Positions 46,551 through 59,488 of a stretch of DNA of 64,000 nucleotides are shown here, one piece after another. The stretch covers positions 17,823,718 to 17,887,717 of the forward strand of contig NC_066838.1 in assembly GCF_001640805.2 (NCBI RefSeq), given 5' to 3'. The DNA comes from Lates calcarifer. Its lineage: Eukaryota > Chordata > Actinopteri > Centropomidae. The notes beneath the pieces are model-generated. The model was not told the origin of the DNA. It made no database searches and saw only the letters and a program-made list of their open reading frames with translations. The position numbers and the translations under genes are program-made. Numbering within the stretch: position 1 is the stretch's first letter; each line of letters begins with the position of its first letter.

Positions 46551-49241
46551 ATAAAGCTGCGAGCAGCGTTGAACGGGCCCTCGCACCCGGCGCCCGTCGG
46601 GGAGCGGCGACCGCGGACCCCGGCAACCGCGGGTCAACGCAGGTCGCAGGGCACACGCTGGCGTAACAGTTCACACTTCCCAGATGTAAAAATTTTAAAT
46701 AAAAGCTTTTATGCTAATTATTTTCTGTGATAATATTTTTCAGAGCTCATCATCTGTGACAGCTCTTGGCTCTCCTGACTGTAACCTCTCTGTGGCAGCT
46801 TCTCACAGACTCAATCAACTCCTCTTCCCCTCCCCCCTCAAACACAAACACAAACACAACACACACACACACAACACACAGATACCCCCTCCCAAAAGGA
46901 GATAAAACTCAGTTTTAACTTGAGTTTACAAGCTTTGAGCTTTGAGCAAAAGCATTTTTTTAAGTTCTGTTATTGGGTGCATATATAAATCATTTATGCT
47001 TAAACAAGGCTTATAATGAAGTTATTTGAACAGTGAATATCTCATCTGCCTAAAGTCAGGGCGAAGCCACTAACCAGCTGTAGGGATGGGTATCATTAGG
47101 ATTTTATCTTTATCCATACAGACCCCTATCAGTCCAGCTCAGACTGTTACTGGTTTAAGAGAGTGAAGTTTATAGCAATTTGCAAAATTTGGAGATTAGT
47201 GACAAACTAACCAGTTAGACTACATACAGACAAGCTTTCATTTTAGCTGTTAGTAACAGTTTGCCATGAGCTTAACCAGCGTGCTGTGCTTCCTGTTAAA
47301 CATGTCATGAGACTGTGGACAACGCTGAAAATATTACTTTACTAACTACTGGCCGAACAGGCGCTTTGACAAAGAAAAGGTAAAGGCCAGCAGCTTTTAC
47401 TTTTCAATGCACTTGTCGTCAACTTGAGTGGCTTATATTCAGCTGGTTCACCTCGACGCGTGGATGTACGTGCACTTTTCCTGTCGCCGTACACTGAGTA
47501 ACATGAAAATATCAGCGACCCCTTGTGAAATTTCCTAACTGATCAAAACCAAACTGTAAAGACTTTGGTCAAGGGAGACATATGGTAAGATTACATGAAT
47601 TCAAAATAACCTACAATCCTTCAATAATTTGAAGCCAGTTAATTTTTGAGCCAGCTTTGACATCTGCAGATATGAGTTTCTGAAGAGGGCCTGCTGAGGT
47701 TAGATGTGCTGAATAATATCCATTTTCATATCAGAAAAAACACTGCATTAAACATTGTCTTAGCTCACTGAGCTGAGGTCAACAGGTAATATAACCAACC
47801 TGTGAGGTGGCTCACCCCCGTAAGATAAACACATAAATGATCCCTGATAGAACCGATAATTAAAGGCACATCAGTGACAGGGAATGCTATTAAAACTAAA
47901 CTATAAACTGGTGACATTAACTGCAAAAGAAGATTTTTATTGATACATTTCAGGTAGAATTTAGTTTTCAATAAGGAAAATGCTGTAAGAAACCTGAATT
48001 TGTTGCAACAAATTTAAAATAAAAGCTTTTATGCTAATTATTTTCTGTGATAATATTTTTCAGAGCTCATCATCTGTGACAGCTCATGGCTCTCTTGACT
48101 GTAACCTCCCTGTGGCAGCTTCTCACAGACTCAATCAACTCCTCTTCCCCTCCCCCCTCAAACACACACACACACAGACACACACACACACAGAGACCCC
48201 CTTCCAAAAACCCATCAAAGAGTAATACAATGGCTCCATCTGTAGGATAAAGTAGAGAGTCGCAACAGGAAGTTACCCCAAAATCTGAGGTTTCAAACAG
48301 GAAGTTGGGTTTCCGAACTTTGACGGGCCAGAACCGGCACACGCTTCGACCCAAACTCACAATTTTCGGAGGACTTCTTCCAAAAATTGTCAAGGAGGGG
48401 CTGACAACATTTGAAGTGAATCTGGTCACCCGTCTAGAAACTGGACATCACACTATAAAATATGTCATTTCCTGCTATAAATAGGTGGTGCTACAACAAT
48501 TGTATGAATATTGACATATGGATGTGTGCAGATAGGTACCATTAACAATCCTGTAAAGTTTGATGCAGTTTGGACAAAGTATGGCCGAAATATAGCAAAA
48601 ATAAAGCAACTTCCTGTTTCGTGGCGAGTAATCGAACTTTGAGGGGCCATAACTTCCACGCCCTTCAACAAAAACTCAAAATCTGCCGCAATTTAACATC
48701 GTCTATGTCTTAAGAACATACTATTAAGTTTTGAAGTCAATCGGATAATGCGTCTAGGACTAGTTCGCGTTCAAGCGACCCCTGGAAATGGCCAAAAACA
48801 CACAATTTTTTCACCTTCCGGTCAAAATAAAAATACTTTCTGTTGGGTTTAGAATATGGCTCCAAGAGACTTTTTGGTGCGTCATGGGATGTTACATATG
48901 TGTGCAGATTTTCAGATTTTTAGGCGCAACGGGCTTGAGGGGCTGTTCCGTTTAAAAATGTAGGTGGCGCTACCGAGGGCATTTTACCACGCCCATGCTC
49001 AAGACCCCTAAATTATTAAATTTTTCGCCGTGCCTGACGCGTCTGCAAATTTTGGTAAGTTTTCACGCATGTTAAGGCCCTCAAAAAGCCGATCTAAAGA
49101 GGCGGAAAAAGAAGAAAAAAAATAATAATAATAAAATAATAATAATAAATAATAATAATAATAATAATAAACAGACCGAAAACAAGAGGTCCTTGCAACT
49201 CGTGCATGCCCCGTTGGCCACGCAACTCGTGCTCGGCCCTA
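46551..49241 (+). repeat. Array unit 4 (long form, full B, extended tail)
   Basis: 2691 bp, the longest unit. Module B is near full length (about 46885-48012) and is followed by the second DR and a beta body. The tail has a long interrupted (AAT)n run (49123-49170), then about 70 bp of extra sequence (49171-49241) with 'gcaactcgtgc' occurring twice. Confidence 0.88.
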
Positions 49242-51507
49242 ATAAAGCTGCGAGCAGCGTTGAACGGGCCCTCGCACCCGGCGCCGTCGGGGGAGCGGCG
49301 ACCGCGGGACCCCGGCAACCGCGGGGGTCAACGCAGGTCGCAGGGCACACGCTGGCGTAACAGTTCACACTTCCGAGATGTAAAAATTTAAATAAAAGCT
49401 TTTATGCTAATTATTTTCTGTGATAATATTTTTCAGAGCTCATCATCTGTGACAGCTCTTGGCTCTCCTGACTGTAACCTCTCTGTGGCAGCTTCTCACA
49501 GACTCAATCAACTCCTCTTCCCCTCCCCCCTCAAACACAAACACAAACACAAACACACACACACACACAGATACCCCCTCCCAAAAGGAGATAAAACTCA
49601 GTTTTAACTTGAGTTTACAAGCTTTGAGCTTTGAGCAAAAGCATTTTTTTGCAAGTTCTGTTATTGGGTGCATATATAAATCATTTATGCTTAAACAAGG
49701 GTTATAATGAAGTTATTTGAACAGTGAATATCTCATCTGCCTAAAGTCAGGGCGAAGCCACTAACCAGCTGTAGGGATGGGTATCATTAGGATTTTATCT
49801 TTATCCATACAGACCCCTATCAGTCCAGCTCAGACTGTTACTGGTTTAAGAGAGTGAAGTTTATAGCAATTTGCAAAATTTGGAGATTAGTGACAAACTA
49901 ACCAGTTAGACTACATACAGACAAGCTTTCATTTTAGCTGTTAGTAACAGTTTGCCATGAGCTTAACCAGCGTGCTGTGCTTCGTGTTAAACATGTCATG
50001 AGACTGTGGACAACGTTTGAGCCAGCTTTGACATCTGCAGATATGAGTTTCTGAAGAGGGGCCTGCTGAGGTTAGATGTGCTGAATAATATCCATTTTCA
50101 TATCAGAAAAAACACTGCATTAAACATTGTCTTAGCTCACTGAGCTGAGGTCAACAGGTAATATAACCAACCTGTGAGGTGGCTCACCCCCGTAAGATAA
50201 ACACATAAATGATCCCTGATAGAACCGATAATTAAAGGCACATCAGTGACAGGGAATGCTATTAAAACTAAACTATAAACTGGTGACATTAACTGCAAAA
50301 GAAGATTTTTATTGATACATTTCAGGTAGAATTTAGTTTTCAATAAGGAAAATGCTGTAAGAAACCTGAATTTGTTGCAACAAATTTAAAATAAAAGCTT
50401 TTATGCTAATTATTTTCTGTGATAATATTTTTCAGAGCTCATCATCTGTGACAGCTCTTGGCTCTCCTGACTGTAACCTCCCTGTGGCAGCTTCTCACAG
50501 ACTCAATCAACTCCTCTTCCCCTCCCCCCTCAAACACACACACACAGACACACACACACAGAGACCCCCTTCCAAAAACCCATCAAAGAGTAATACAATG
50601 GCTCCATCTGTAGGATAAAGTAGAGAGTCGCAACAGGAAGTTACCCCAAAATCTGAGGTTTCAAACAGGAAGTTGGGTTTCCGAACTTTGACGGGCCAGA
50701 ACCGGCACACGCTTCGACCCAAACTCACAATTTTCGGAGGACTTCTTCCAAAAATTGTCAAGGAGGGGCTGACAACATTTGAAGTGAATCTGGTCACCCG
50801 TCTAGAAACTGGACATCACACTATAAAATATGTCATTTCCTGCTATAAATAGGTGGCGCTACAACAATTGTATGAATATTGACATATGGATGTGTGCAGA
50901 TAGGTACCATTAACAATCCTGTAAAGTTTGATGCAGTTTGGACAAAGTATGGCCGAAATATAGCAAAAATAAAGCAACTTCCTGTTTCGTGGCGAGTAAT
51001 CGAACTTTGAGGGGCCATAACTTCCACGCCCTTCAACAAAAACTCAAAATCTGCCGCAATTTAACATCGTCTATGTCTTAAGAACATACTATTAAGTTTT
51101 GAAGTCAATGGGATAATGCGTCTAGGACTAGTTCGCGTTCAAGCGACCCCTGGAAATGGCCAAAAACACACAATTTTTTCACCTTCCGGTCAAAATAAAA
51201 ATACTTTCTGTTGGGTTTAGAATATGGCTCCAAGAGACTTTTTGGTGCGTCATGGGATGTTACATATGTGTGCAGATTTTCAGATTTTTAGGCGCAACGG
51301 GCTTGAGGGGCTGTTCCGTTTAAAAATGTAGGTGGCGCTACCGAGGGCATTTTACCACGCCCATGCTCAAGACCCCTAAATTATTAAATTTTTCGCCGTG
51401 CCTGACGCGTCTGCAAATTTTGGTAAGTTTTCACGCATGTTAAGGCCCTCAAAAAGCCGATCTAAGAGGCGGAAAAAGAAGAAAAAAAATAATAATAATA
51501 ATAATAA
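49242..51507 (+). repeat. Array unit 5 (long form, same B deletion as unit 3)
   Basis: 2266 bp. It shares with unit 3 the exact 'ggacaacg|tttgagcc' junction in module B (about 50016) and is almost identical to unit 3 through head, B and second DR. The body is beta. Units 3+4 and 5+6 therefore look like two copies of a ~5 kb two-unit block. Confidence 0.88.
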
Positions 51508-54028
51508 TTAAAGCTGCGAGCAGCGTTGAACGGGCCCTCGCACCCGGCGCCCGTCGGGGGAGCGGCGACCGCGGGACCCGGCAACCGCGGGGTCAACGCA
51601 GGTCGCAGGGCACACGCTGGCGTAACAGTTCACACTTCCGAGATGTAAAAATTTTAAATAAAAGCTTTTATGCTAATTATTTTCTGTGATAATATTTTTC
51701 AGAGCTCATCATCTGTGACAGCTCTTGGCTCTCCTGACTGTAACCTCTCTGTGGCAGCTTCTCACAGACTCAATCAACTCCTCTTCCCCTCCCCCTCAAA
51801 CACAAACACAAACACAAACACACACACACACACCAGATACCCCCTCCCAAAAGGAGATAAAACTCAGTTTTAACTTGAGTTTACAAGCTTTGAGCTTTGA
51901 GCAAAAGCATTTTTTTGCAAGTTCTGTTATTGGGTGCATATATAAATCATTTATGCTTAAACAAGGCTTATAATGAAGTTATTTGAACAGTGAATATCTC
52001 ATCTGCCTAAAGTCAGGGCGAAGCCACTAACCAGCTGTAGGGATGGGTATCATTAGGATTTTATCTTTATCCATACAGACCCCTATCAGTCCAGCTCAGA
52101 CTGTTACTGGTTTAAGAGAGTGAAGTTTATAGCAATTTGCAAAATTTGGAGATTAGTGACAAACTAACCAGTTAGACTACATACAGACAAGCTTTCATTT
52201 TAGCTGTTAGTAACAGTTTGCCATGAGCTTAACCAGCGTGCTGTGCTTCGTGTTAAACATGTCATGAGACTGTGGACAACGCTGAAATATTACTTACTAA
52301 CTACTGGCCGACAGGCGCTTTACAAAGAAAGGTAAAGCCAGCAGCTTTTACTTTTCAATGCACTTGTCGTCAACTTGAGTGGCTTATACTTTCAGCTGGT
52401 TCACTCCTCGCGCCGTGACACTGTGACATGATTCACCGACTGCCCTTGTGAAATCTAACTGATCAAAACCAACTGTAAAGACTTTGGTCAAGGGAACTAT
52501 GGTAAGATTACATGAATTCAAAATAACCTACAATTCCTTCAATTAATTTGAAGCCAGTTTAATTTTTGAGCCAGCTTTGACATCTGCAGATATGATTTCT
52601 GAAGAGGCTGCGAGTATGTGCTGAATAAATCCATTTTCATATCAAAAACATCTGTTCTTAGCTCACTGAGCTGAGGTCAACAGGTAATATAACCAACCTG
52701 TGAGGTGGCTCACCCCGTAAGATAAACACATAAATGATCCCTGATAGAACCGATAATTAAAGGCACATCAGTGACAGGGAATGCTATTAAAACTAAACTA
52801 TAAACTGGTGACATTAACTGCAAAAGAAGATTTTTATTGATACATTTCAGGTAGAATTTAGTTTTCAATAAGGAAACAGTGTAAGAAACCTGAATTTGTT
52901 GCAACAAATTTAAATAAAAGCTTTTATGCTAATTATTTTCTGTGATAATATTTTTCAGAGCTCATCATCTGTGACAGCTCTTGGCTCTCTTGACTGTAAC
53001 CTCCCTGTGGCAGCTTCTCACAGACTCAATCAACTCCTCTTCCCCTCCCCCCTCAAGACACAACACACACACACACACACACACAGAGACCCCCTTCCAA
53101 AAACCCATCAAAGAGTAATACAATGGCTCCATCTATAGGATAAAGTAGAGAGTCGCAACAGGAAGTTACCCCAAAATCTGAGGTTTCAAACAGGAAGTTG
53201 GGTTTCCGAAACTTTGACGGGCCAGAACCGGCACACGCTTCGACCCAAAACTCACAATTTTCGGAGGACTTCTTCCAAAAATTGTCAAGGAGGGCTGACA
53301 ACATTTGAACGTGAATCTGGTCACCCGTCTAGAAACTGGACATCACACTATAAAATATGTCATTTCCTGCTATAAATAGGTGGCGCTACAACAATTGTAT
53401 GAATATGACATATGGATGTGTGCAGATAGGTACCATTAACAATCCTGTAAAGTTTGATGCAGTTTGGACAAAGTATGGCCGAAATATAGCAAATATAAAG
53501 CAAACTTCCTGTTTGTGGGCGAGTGATCGAACTTTGAGGGGCCATAACTTCCACGCCCTTCAATGAAAAGTCCGAAACTTTTGCCAATTTAACTTCGTCT
53601 ATGTCTTAAGAACAAATTATCAAATTTTGAAGTCAATCGGATAATGCGTCTAGGACTAGTTCGCGTTCAAGCGACCCCTGGAAATGGCCAAAAACACACA
53701 ATTTTTTCACCTTCCGGTCAAATAAAAATACTTTCTGTTGGGTTTAGAATATGGCTCCAAGAGACTTTTTGGTGCGTCATGGATGTTACATATGTGTGCA
53801 GATTTTCAGATTTTTAGGCGCAACGGGCTTGAGGGGCTGTTCCGTTAAAAATGTAGGTGGCGTACCGAGGCCATTTTGCCACACCCATGCTCAAGACCCC
53901 TAAATTATTAAATTTTCGCCGTGCCTGACGCCTGTCTGCAAATTTTCAGGAGTTTTCACGCATGTTAAGGCCCTCAAAAAGCCGATCAAAGAGGCGGAAA
54001 AAGAAGAAAAAAATAATAATAATAATAA
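51508..54028 (+). repeat. Array unit 6 (long form, eroded)
   Basis: 2521 bp with full B order but many small deletions at 52280-52650 and single-base losses in the body (for example 'gtcatggatg' for 'gtcatgggatg', 'ggcgtaccg' for 'ggcgctaccg'). The body is alpha type in its 'gaaaagtccgaaactttt' block. Confidence 0.88.
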
Positions 54029-56595
54029 TTAAAGCTGCGAGCAGCGTTGAACGGGCCCTCGCACCCGGCGCCCGTCGGGGAGCGGCGACCGCGGGACCCC
54101 GGCAACCGCGGGGTCAACGCAGGTCGCAGGGCACACGCTGGCGTAACAGTTCACACTTCCGAGATGTAAAAATTTTAAATAAAAGCTTTTATGCTAATTA
54201 TTTTCTGTGATAATATTTTTCAGAGCTCATCATCTGTGACAGCTCTTGGCTCTCCTGACTGTAACCTCTCTGTGGCAGCTTCTCACAGACTCAATCAACT
54301 CCTCTTCCCCTCCCCTCAAACACAAACACAAACACAACACACACACACACACACACACAGATACCCCCCCAAAAGGAGATAAAACTCAGTTTTAACTTGA
54401 GTTTAAAAGCTTTGAGCTTTGAGCAAAAGCATTTTTTAAGTTCTGTTATTGGGCATATATAAATCATTTATGCTTAAACAAGGCTTATAATGAAGTTATT
54501 TGAACAGTGAATATCTCATCTGCCTAAAGTCAGGGCGAAGCCACTAACCAGCTGTAGGGATGGGTATCATTAGGATTTTATCTTTATCCATACAGACCCC
54601 TATCAGTCCAGCTCAGACTGTTACTGGTTTAAGAGAGTGAAGTTTATAGCAATTTGCAAAATTTGGAGATTAGTGACAAACTAACCAGTTAGACTACATA
54701 CAAGCTTTCATTTTAGCTGTTAGTAACAGTTTGCCATGAGCTTAACCAGCGTGCTGTGCTTCCTGTTAAACATGTCATGAGACTGTGGACAACGCTGAAA
54801 ATATTACTTTACTAACTACTGAACAGGCGCTTTGACAAAGAAAAGGTAAAGGCCAGCAGCTTTTACTTTTCAATGCACTTGTCGTCAACTTGAGTGGCTT
54901 ATATTCAGCTGGTTCACCTCGACTGGATAGTGCACTTTTCCTGTCGCCGTACACTGAGTAACAGAAAAATCAGCTGACCCCTGTGAAATTTCCTAACTGA
55001 TCAAAACAAACTGTAAAGACAGCATGCTCAAGGGGAGACATATGCTCATGAATTCAAAATAACCTACAATTCCTTCAAATTAATTTGAAGCCAGTTTAAT
55101 TTTTTGAGCCAGCTTTGACATCTGCAGATATGGAGTTTCTGAAGAGGGGCCTGCTGAGGTTAGATGTGCTGAATAATATCCATTTTCATATCAGAAAAAA
55201 CACTGCATTAAACATTGTCTTAGCTCACTGAGCTGAGGTCAACAGGTAATATAACCAACCTGTGAGGTGGCTCACCCCCCGTAAGATAAACACATAAATG
55301 ATCCCTGATAGAACCGATAATTAAAGGCACATCAGTGACAGGGAATGCTATTAAAACTAAACTATAAACTGGTGACATTAACTGCAAAAGAAGATTTTTA
55401 TTGATACATTTCAGGTAGAATTTAGTTTTCAATAAGGAAAATGCTGTAAGAAAACCTGAATTTGTTGCAACAAATTTAAAATAAAAGCTTTTATGCTAAT
55501 TATTTTCTGTGATAATATTTTTTCAGAAGCTCATCATCTGTGACAGCTCATGGCTCTCTTGACTGTAACCTCCCTGTGGCAGCTTCTCACAGACTCAATC
55601 AACTCCTCTTCCCCTCCCCCCTCAAACACACACACACAGACACACACACACAGAGACCCCCTTCCAAAAACCCATCAAAGAGTAATACAATGGCTCCATC
55701 TGTAGGATAAAGTAGAGAGTCGCAACAGGAAGTTATCCCCCAAAATCTGAGGTTTCAAACAGGAAGTTGGGTTTCCGAACTTTGACGGGCCAGAACCGGC
55801 ACACGCTTCGACCCAAAACTCACAATTTTCGGAGCCAGTCTTCCAAAAATTGTCAAGGAGGGGCTGACAACATTTGAAGTGAATCTGGTCACCCGTCTAG
55901 AAACTGGACATCACACTATAAAATATGTCATTTCCTGCTATAAATAGGTGGCGCTACAACAATTGTATGAATATTGACATATGGATGTGTGCAGATAGGT
56001 ACCATTAACATCCTGTAAAGTTTGATGCAGTTTGGACAAAGTATGGCCGAAATATAGCAAAAATAAAGCAACTTCCTGTTTCGTGGCGAGTAATCGAACT
56101 TTGAGGGGCCATAACTTCCACGCCCTTCAACAAAAATCAAACTTGCAATTTAACATCGTCTATGTCTTAAGAACAAATATTAAGTTTTGAAGTCAATCGG
56201 ATAATGCGTCTAGGACTAGTTCGCGTTCAAGCGACCCCTGGAAATGGCCAAAAACACACAATTTTTTCACCTTCCGGTCAAAATAAAAATACTTTCTGTT
56301 GGGTTTAGAATATGGCTCCAAGAGACTTTTTGGTGCGTCATGGGATGTTACATATGTGTGCAGATTTTCAGATTTTTAGGCGCAACGGGCTTGAGGGGCT
56401 GTTCCGTTTAAAAATGTAGGTGGCGCTACCGAGGCATTTTGCCACACCCCATGCTCAAGACCCCTAAATTATTAAATCGCCGTGCCTGACGCGTCTGCAA
56501 ATTTTGGAGTTTTCACGCATGTTAAGGCCCTCAAAAAGCCGATCAAAGAGGCGGAAAAAAGAAAAAAAAAAATAATAATAATAATAATAATAATA
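54029..56595 (+). repeat. Array unit 7 (long form)
   Basis: 2567 bp with canonical head, full-order B with small deletions, second DR from about 55480 and mixed-type body. The tail loses a few bases before a long (AAT)n. Confidence 0.88.
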
Positions 56596-59158
56596 AAAGT
56601 AAAAGGACTGGGGATACGTCAATCAACGCAGGTCGCAGGGCACACGCTGGCGTAACAGTTCACACTTCCGAGATGTAAAAATTTTAAATAAAAGCTTTTA
56701 CGCTAATTATTTTCTGTGATAATATTTTCAGAGCTCATCATCTGTGACAGCTCTTGGCTCTCTTGACTGTAACCTCCCTGTGGCAGCTTCTCACAGACTC
56801 AATCAACTCCTCTTCCCCTCCCCCCTCAAACACAAACACAAACACACACACACACCACACACACACACACACACAGATACCCCCTCCCAAAAGGAGATAA
56901 AACTCAGTTTTAACTTGAGTTTAAAAGCTTTGAGCTTTGAGCAAAAGCATTTTTTTAAGTTCTGTTATTGGGTGCATATATAAATCATTTATGCTTAAAC
57001 AAGGCTTATAATGAAGTTATTTGAACAGTGAATATCTCATCTGCCTAAAGTCAGGGCGAAGCCACTAACCAGCTGTAGGGATGGGTATCATTAGGATTTT
57101 ATCTTTATCCATACAGACCCCTATCAGTCCAGCTCAGACTGTTACTGGTTTAAGAGAGTGAGTTTATAGCAATTGCAAAATTTGGAGATTAGTGACAAAC
57201 TAACCAGTTAGACTACATACAGACAAGCTTTCATTTTAGCTGTTAGTAACAGTTTGCCATGAGCTTAACCAGCGTGCTGTGCTTCCTGTTAAACATGTTA
57301 TGGAGACTGTGGACAAGGCTGAAATATTACTTTACTAACTACTGCCGAACAGGCGCTTTGACAAAGAAAAGGTAAAGGCCAGCAGCTTTTACTTTTCAAT
57401 GCACTTGTCGTCAACTTGAGTGGCTTATATTCAGCTGGTTCACCTCGACGCCGTGGACCTAGTGCACTTTTCCTGTCGCCGTACACTGAGTAACACGAAA
57501 AAATCAGCTGACCCCGTGTGAAATTTCCTAACTGATCAAAACCAAACTGTAAAGACAGCATCAATCCACGCTCAGCTTTGGTCAAGGGGAGACATATGGT
57601 GCATGATGGAGAAAGATTACATGAATTCAAAATAACTTCCTTAAATTAATTTGAAGCCAGTTTAATTTGAGCCAGCTTTGACATCTGCAGATATGAGTTT
57701 CTGAAGAGGGGCCTGCTGAGTTAGATGTGCTGAATAATATCCATTTTCATATCAGAAAAAACACTGCATTAAACATTGTCTTAGCTCACTGAGCTGAGGT
57801 CAACAGGTAATATAACCAACCTGTGAGGTGGCTCACCCCCGTAAGATAAACACATAAATGATCCCTGATAGAACCGATAATTAAAGGCACATCAGTGACA
57901 GGGAATGCTATTAAAACTAAACTATAAACTGGTGACATTAACTGCAAAAGAAGATTTTTATTGATACATTTCAGGTAGAATTTAGTTTTCAATAAGGAAA
58001 ATGCTGTAAGAAACCTGAATTTGTTGCAACAAATTTAAAATAAAAAGCTTTTATGCTAATTATTTTTCTGTGATAATATTTTTCAGAACTCATCATCTGT
58101 GACAGCTCATGGCTCTCTTGACTGTAACCTCCCCTGTGGCAGCTTCTCACAGACTCAATCAACTCCTCTTCCCCTCCCCCCTCAAACACACACACACAGA
58201 CACACACACACAGAGACCCCCTTCCAAAAACCCATCAAAGAGTAATACAATGGCTCCATCTGTAGGATAAAGTAGAGAGTCGCAACAGGAAGTTACCCCA
58301 AAATCTGAGGTTTCAAACAGGAAGTTGGGTTTCCGAACTTTGACGGGCCAGAACCGGCACACGCTTCGACCCAAACTCACAATTTTCGGAGCCAGTCTTC
58401 CAAAAATTGTCAAGGAGGGGCTGACAACATTTGAAGTGAATCTGGTCACCCGTCTAGAAACTGGGACATCACACTATAAAATATGTCATTTCCTGCTATA
58501 AATAGGTGGCGCTACAACAATTGTATGAATATTGACATATGGATGTGTGCAGATAGGTACCATTAACAATCCTGTAAAGTTTGATGCAGTTTGGACAAAG
58601 TATGGGCCGAAATATAGCAAAAATAAAGCAACTTCCTGTTTCGTGGCGAGTAATCGAACTTTGAGGGGCCATAACTTCCACGCCCTTCAACAAAAACTCA
58701 AAATCTGCCGCAATTTAACATCGTCTATGTCTTAAGAACATACTTATTAAGTTTTGAAGTCAATGGGATAATGCGTCTAGGACTAGTTCGCGTTCAAGCG
58801 ACCCCTGGAAATGGCCAAAAACACACAATTTTTTCACCTTCCGGTCAAAATAAAAATACTTTCTGTTGGGTTTAGAATATGGCTCCAAGAGACTTTTTGG
58901 TGCGTCATGGGATGTTACATATGTGTGCAGATTTTCAGATTTTTAGGCGCAACGGGCTTGAGGGGCTGTTCCGTTTAAAAATGTAGGTGGCGCTACCGAG
59001 GCATTTTACCACGCCCATGCTCAAGACCCCTAAATTATTAAATTTTTCGCCGTGCCTGACGCGTCTGCAAATTTTGGTAAGTTTTCACGCATGTTAAGGC
59101 CCTCAAAAAGCCGATCTAAGAGGCGGAAAAAGAAGAAAAAAAATAATAATAATAATAA
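56596..59158 (+). repeat. Array unit 8 (long form, GC head replaced)
   Basis: 2563 bp. The first ~85 bp of the GC head are missing and replaced by about 30 bp of unrelated sequence ('gtaaaaggactggggatacg'); array sequence resumes at 'tcaacgcaggtcgcagg'. The rest (DR, B, DR, beta body, tail) is canonical. Confidence 0.87.
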
Positions 59159-59452
59159 TTAAAGCTGCGAGCAGCGTTGAACGGCCCTCCACCCGGCGCC
59201 CGTCGGGGAGCGGCGACCGCGGACCCGGCAACCGCGGGGTCAACGCAGGTCGCAGGGCACACGCTGGTAACAGTTCACACTTCCGAGATGTAAAAATTTT
59301 AAATAAAAGCTTTTATGCTAATTATTTTCTGTGATAATATTTTTCAGAGCTCATCATCTGTGACAGCTCTTGGCTCTCCTGACTGTAACCTCTCTGTGGC
59401 AGCTTCTCACAGACTCAATCAACTCCTCTTCCCCTCCCCCTCAACACAAACA

Positions 59453-59488
<36 letters not shown>

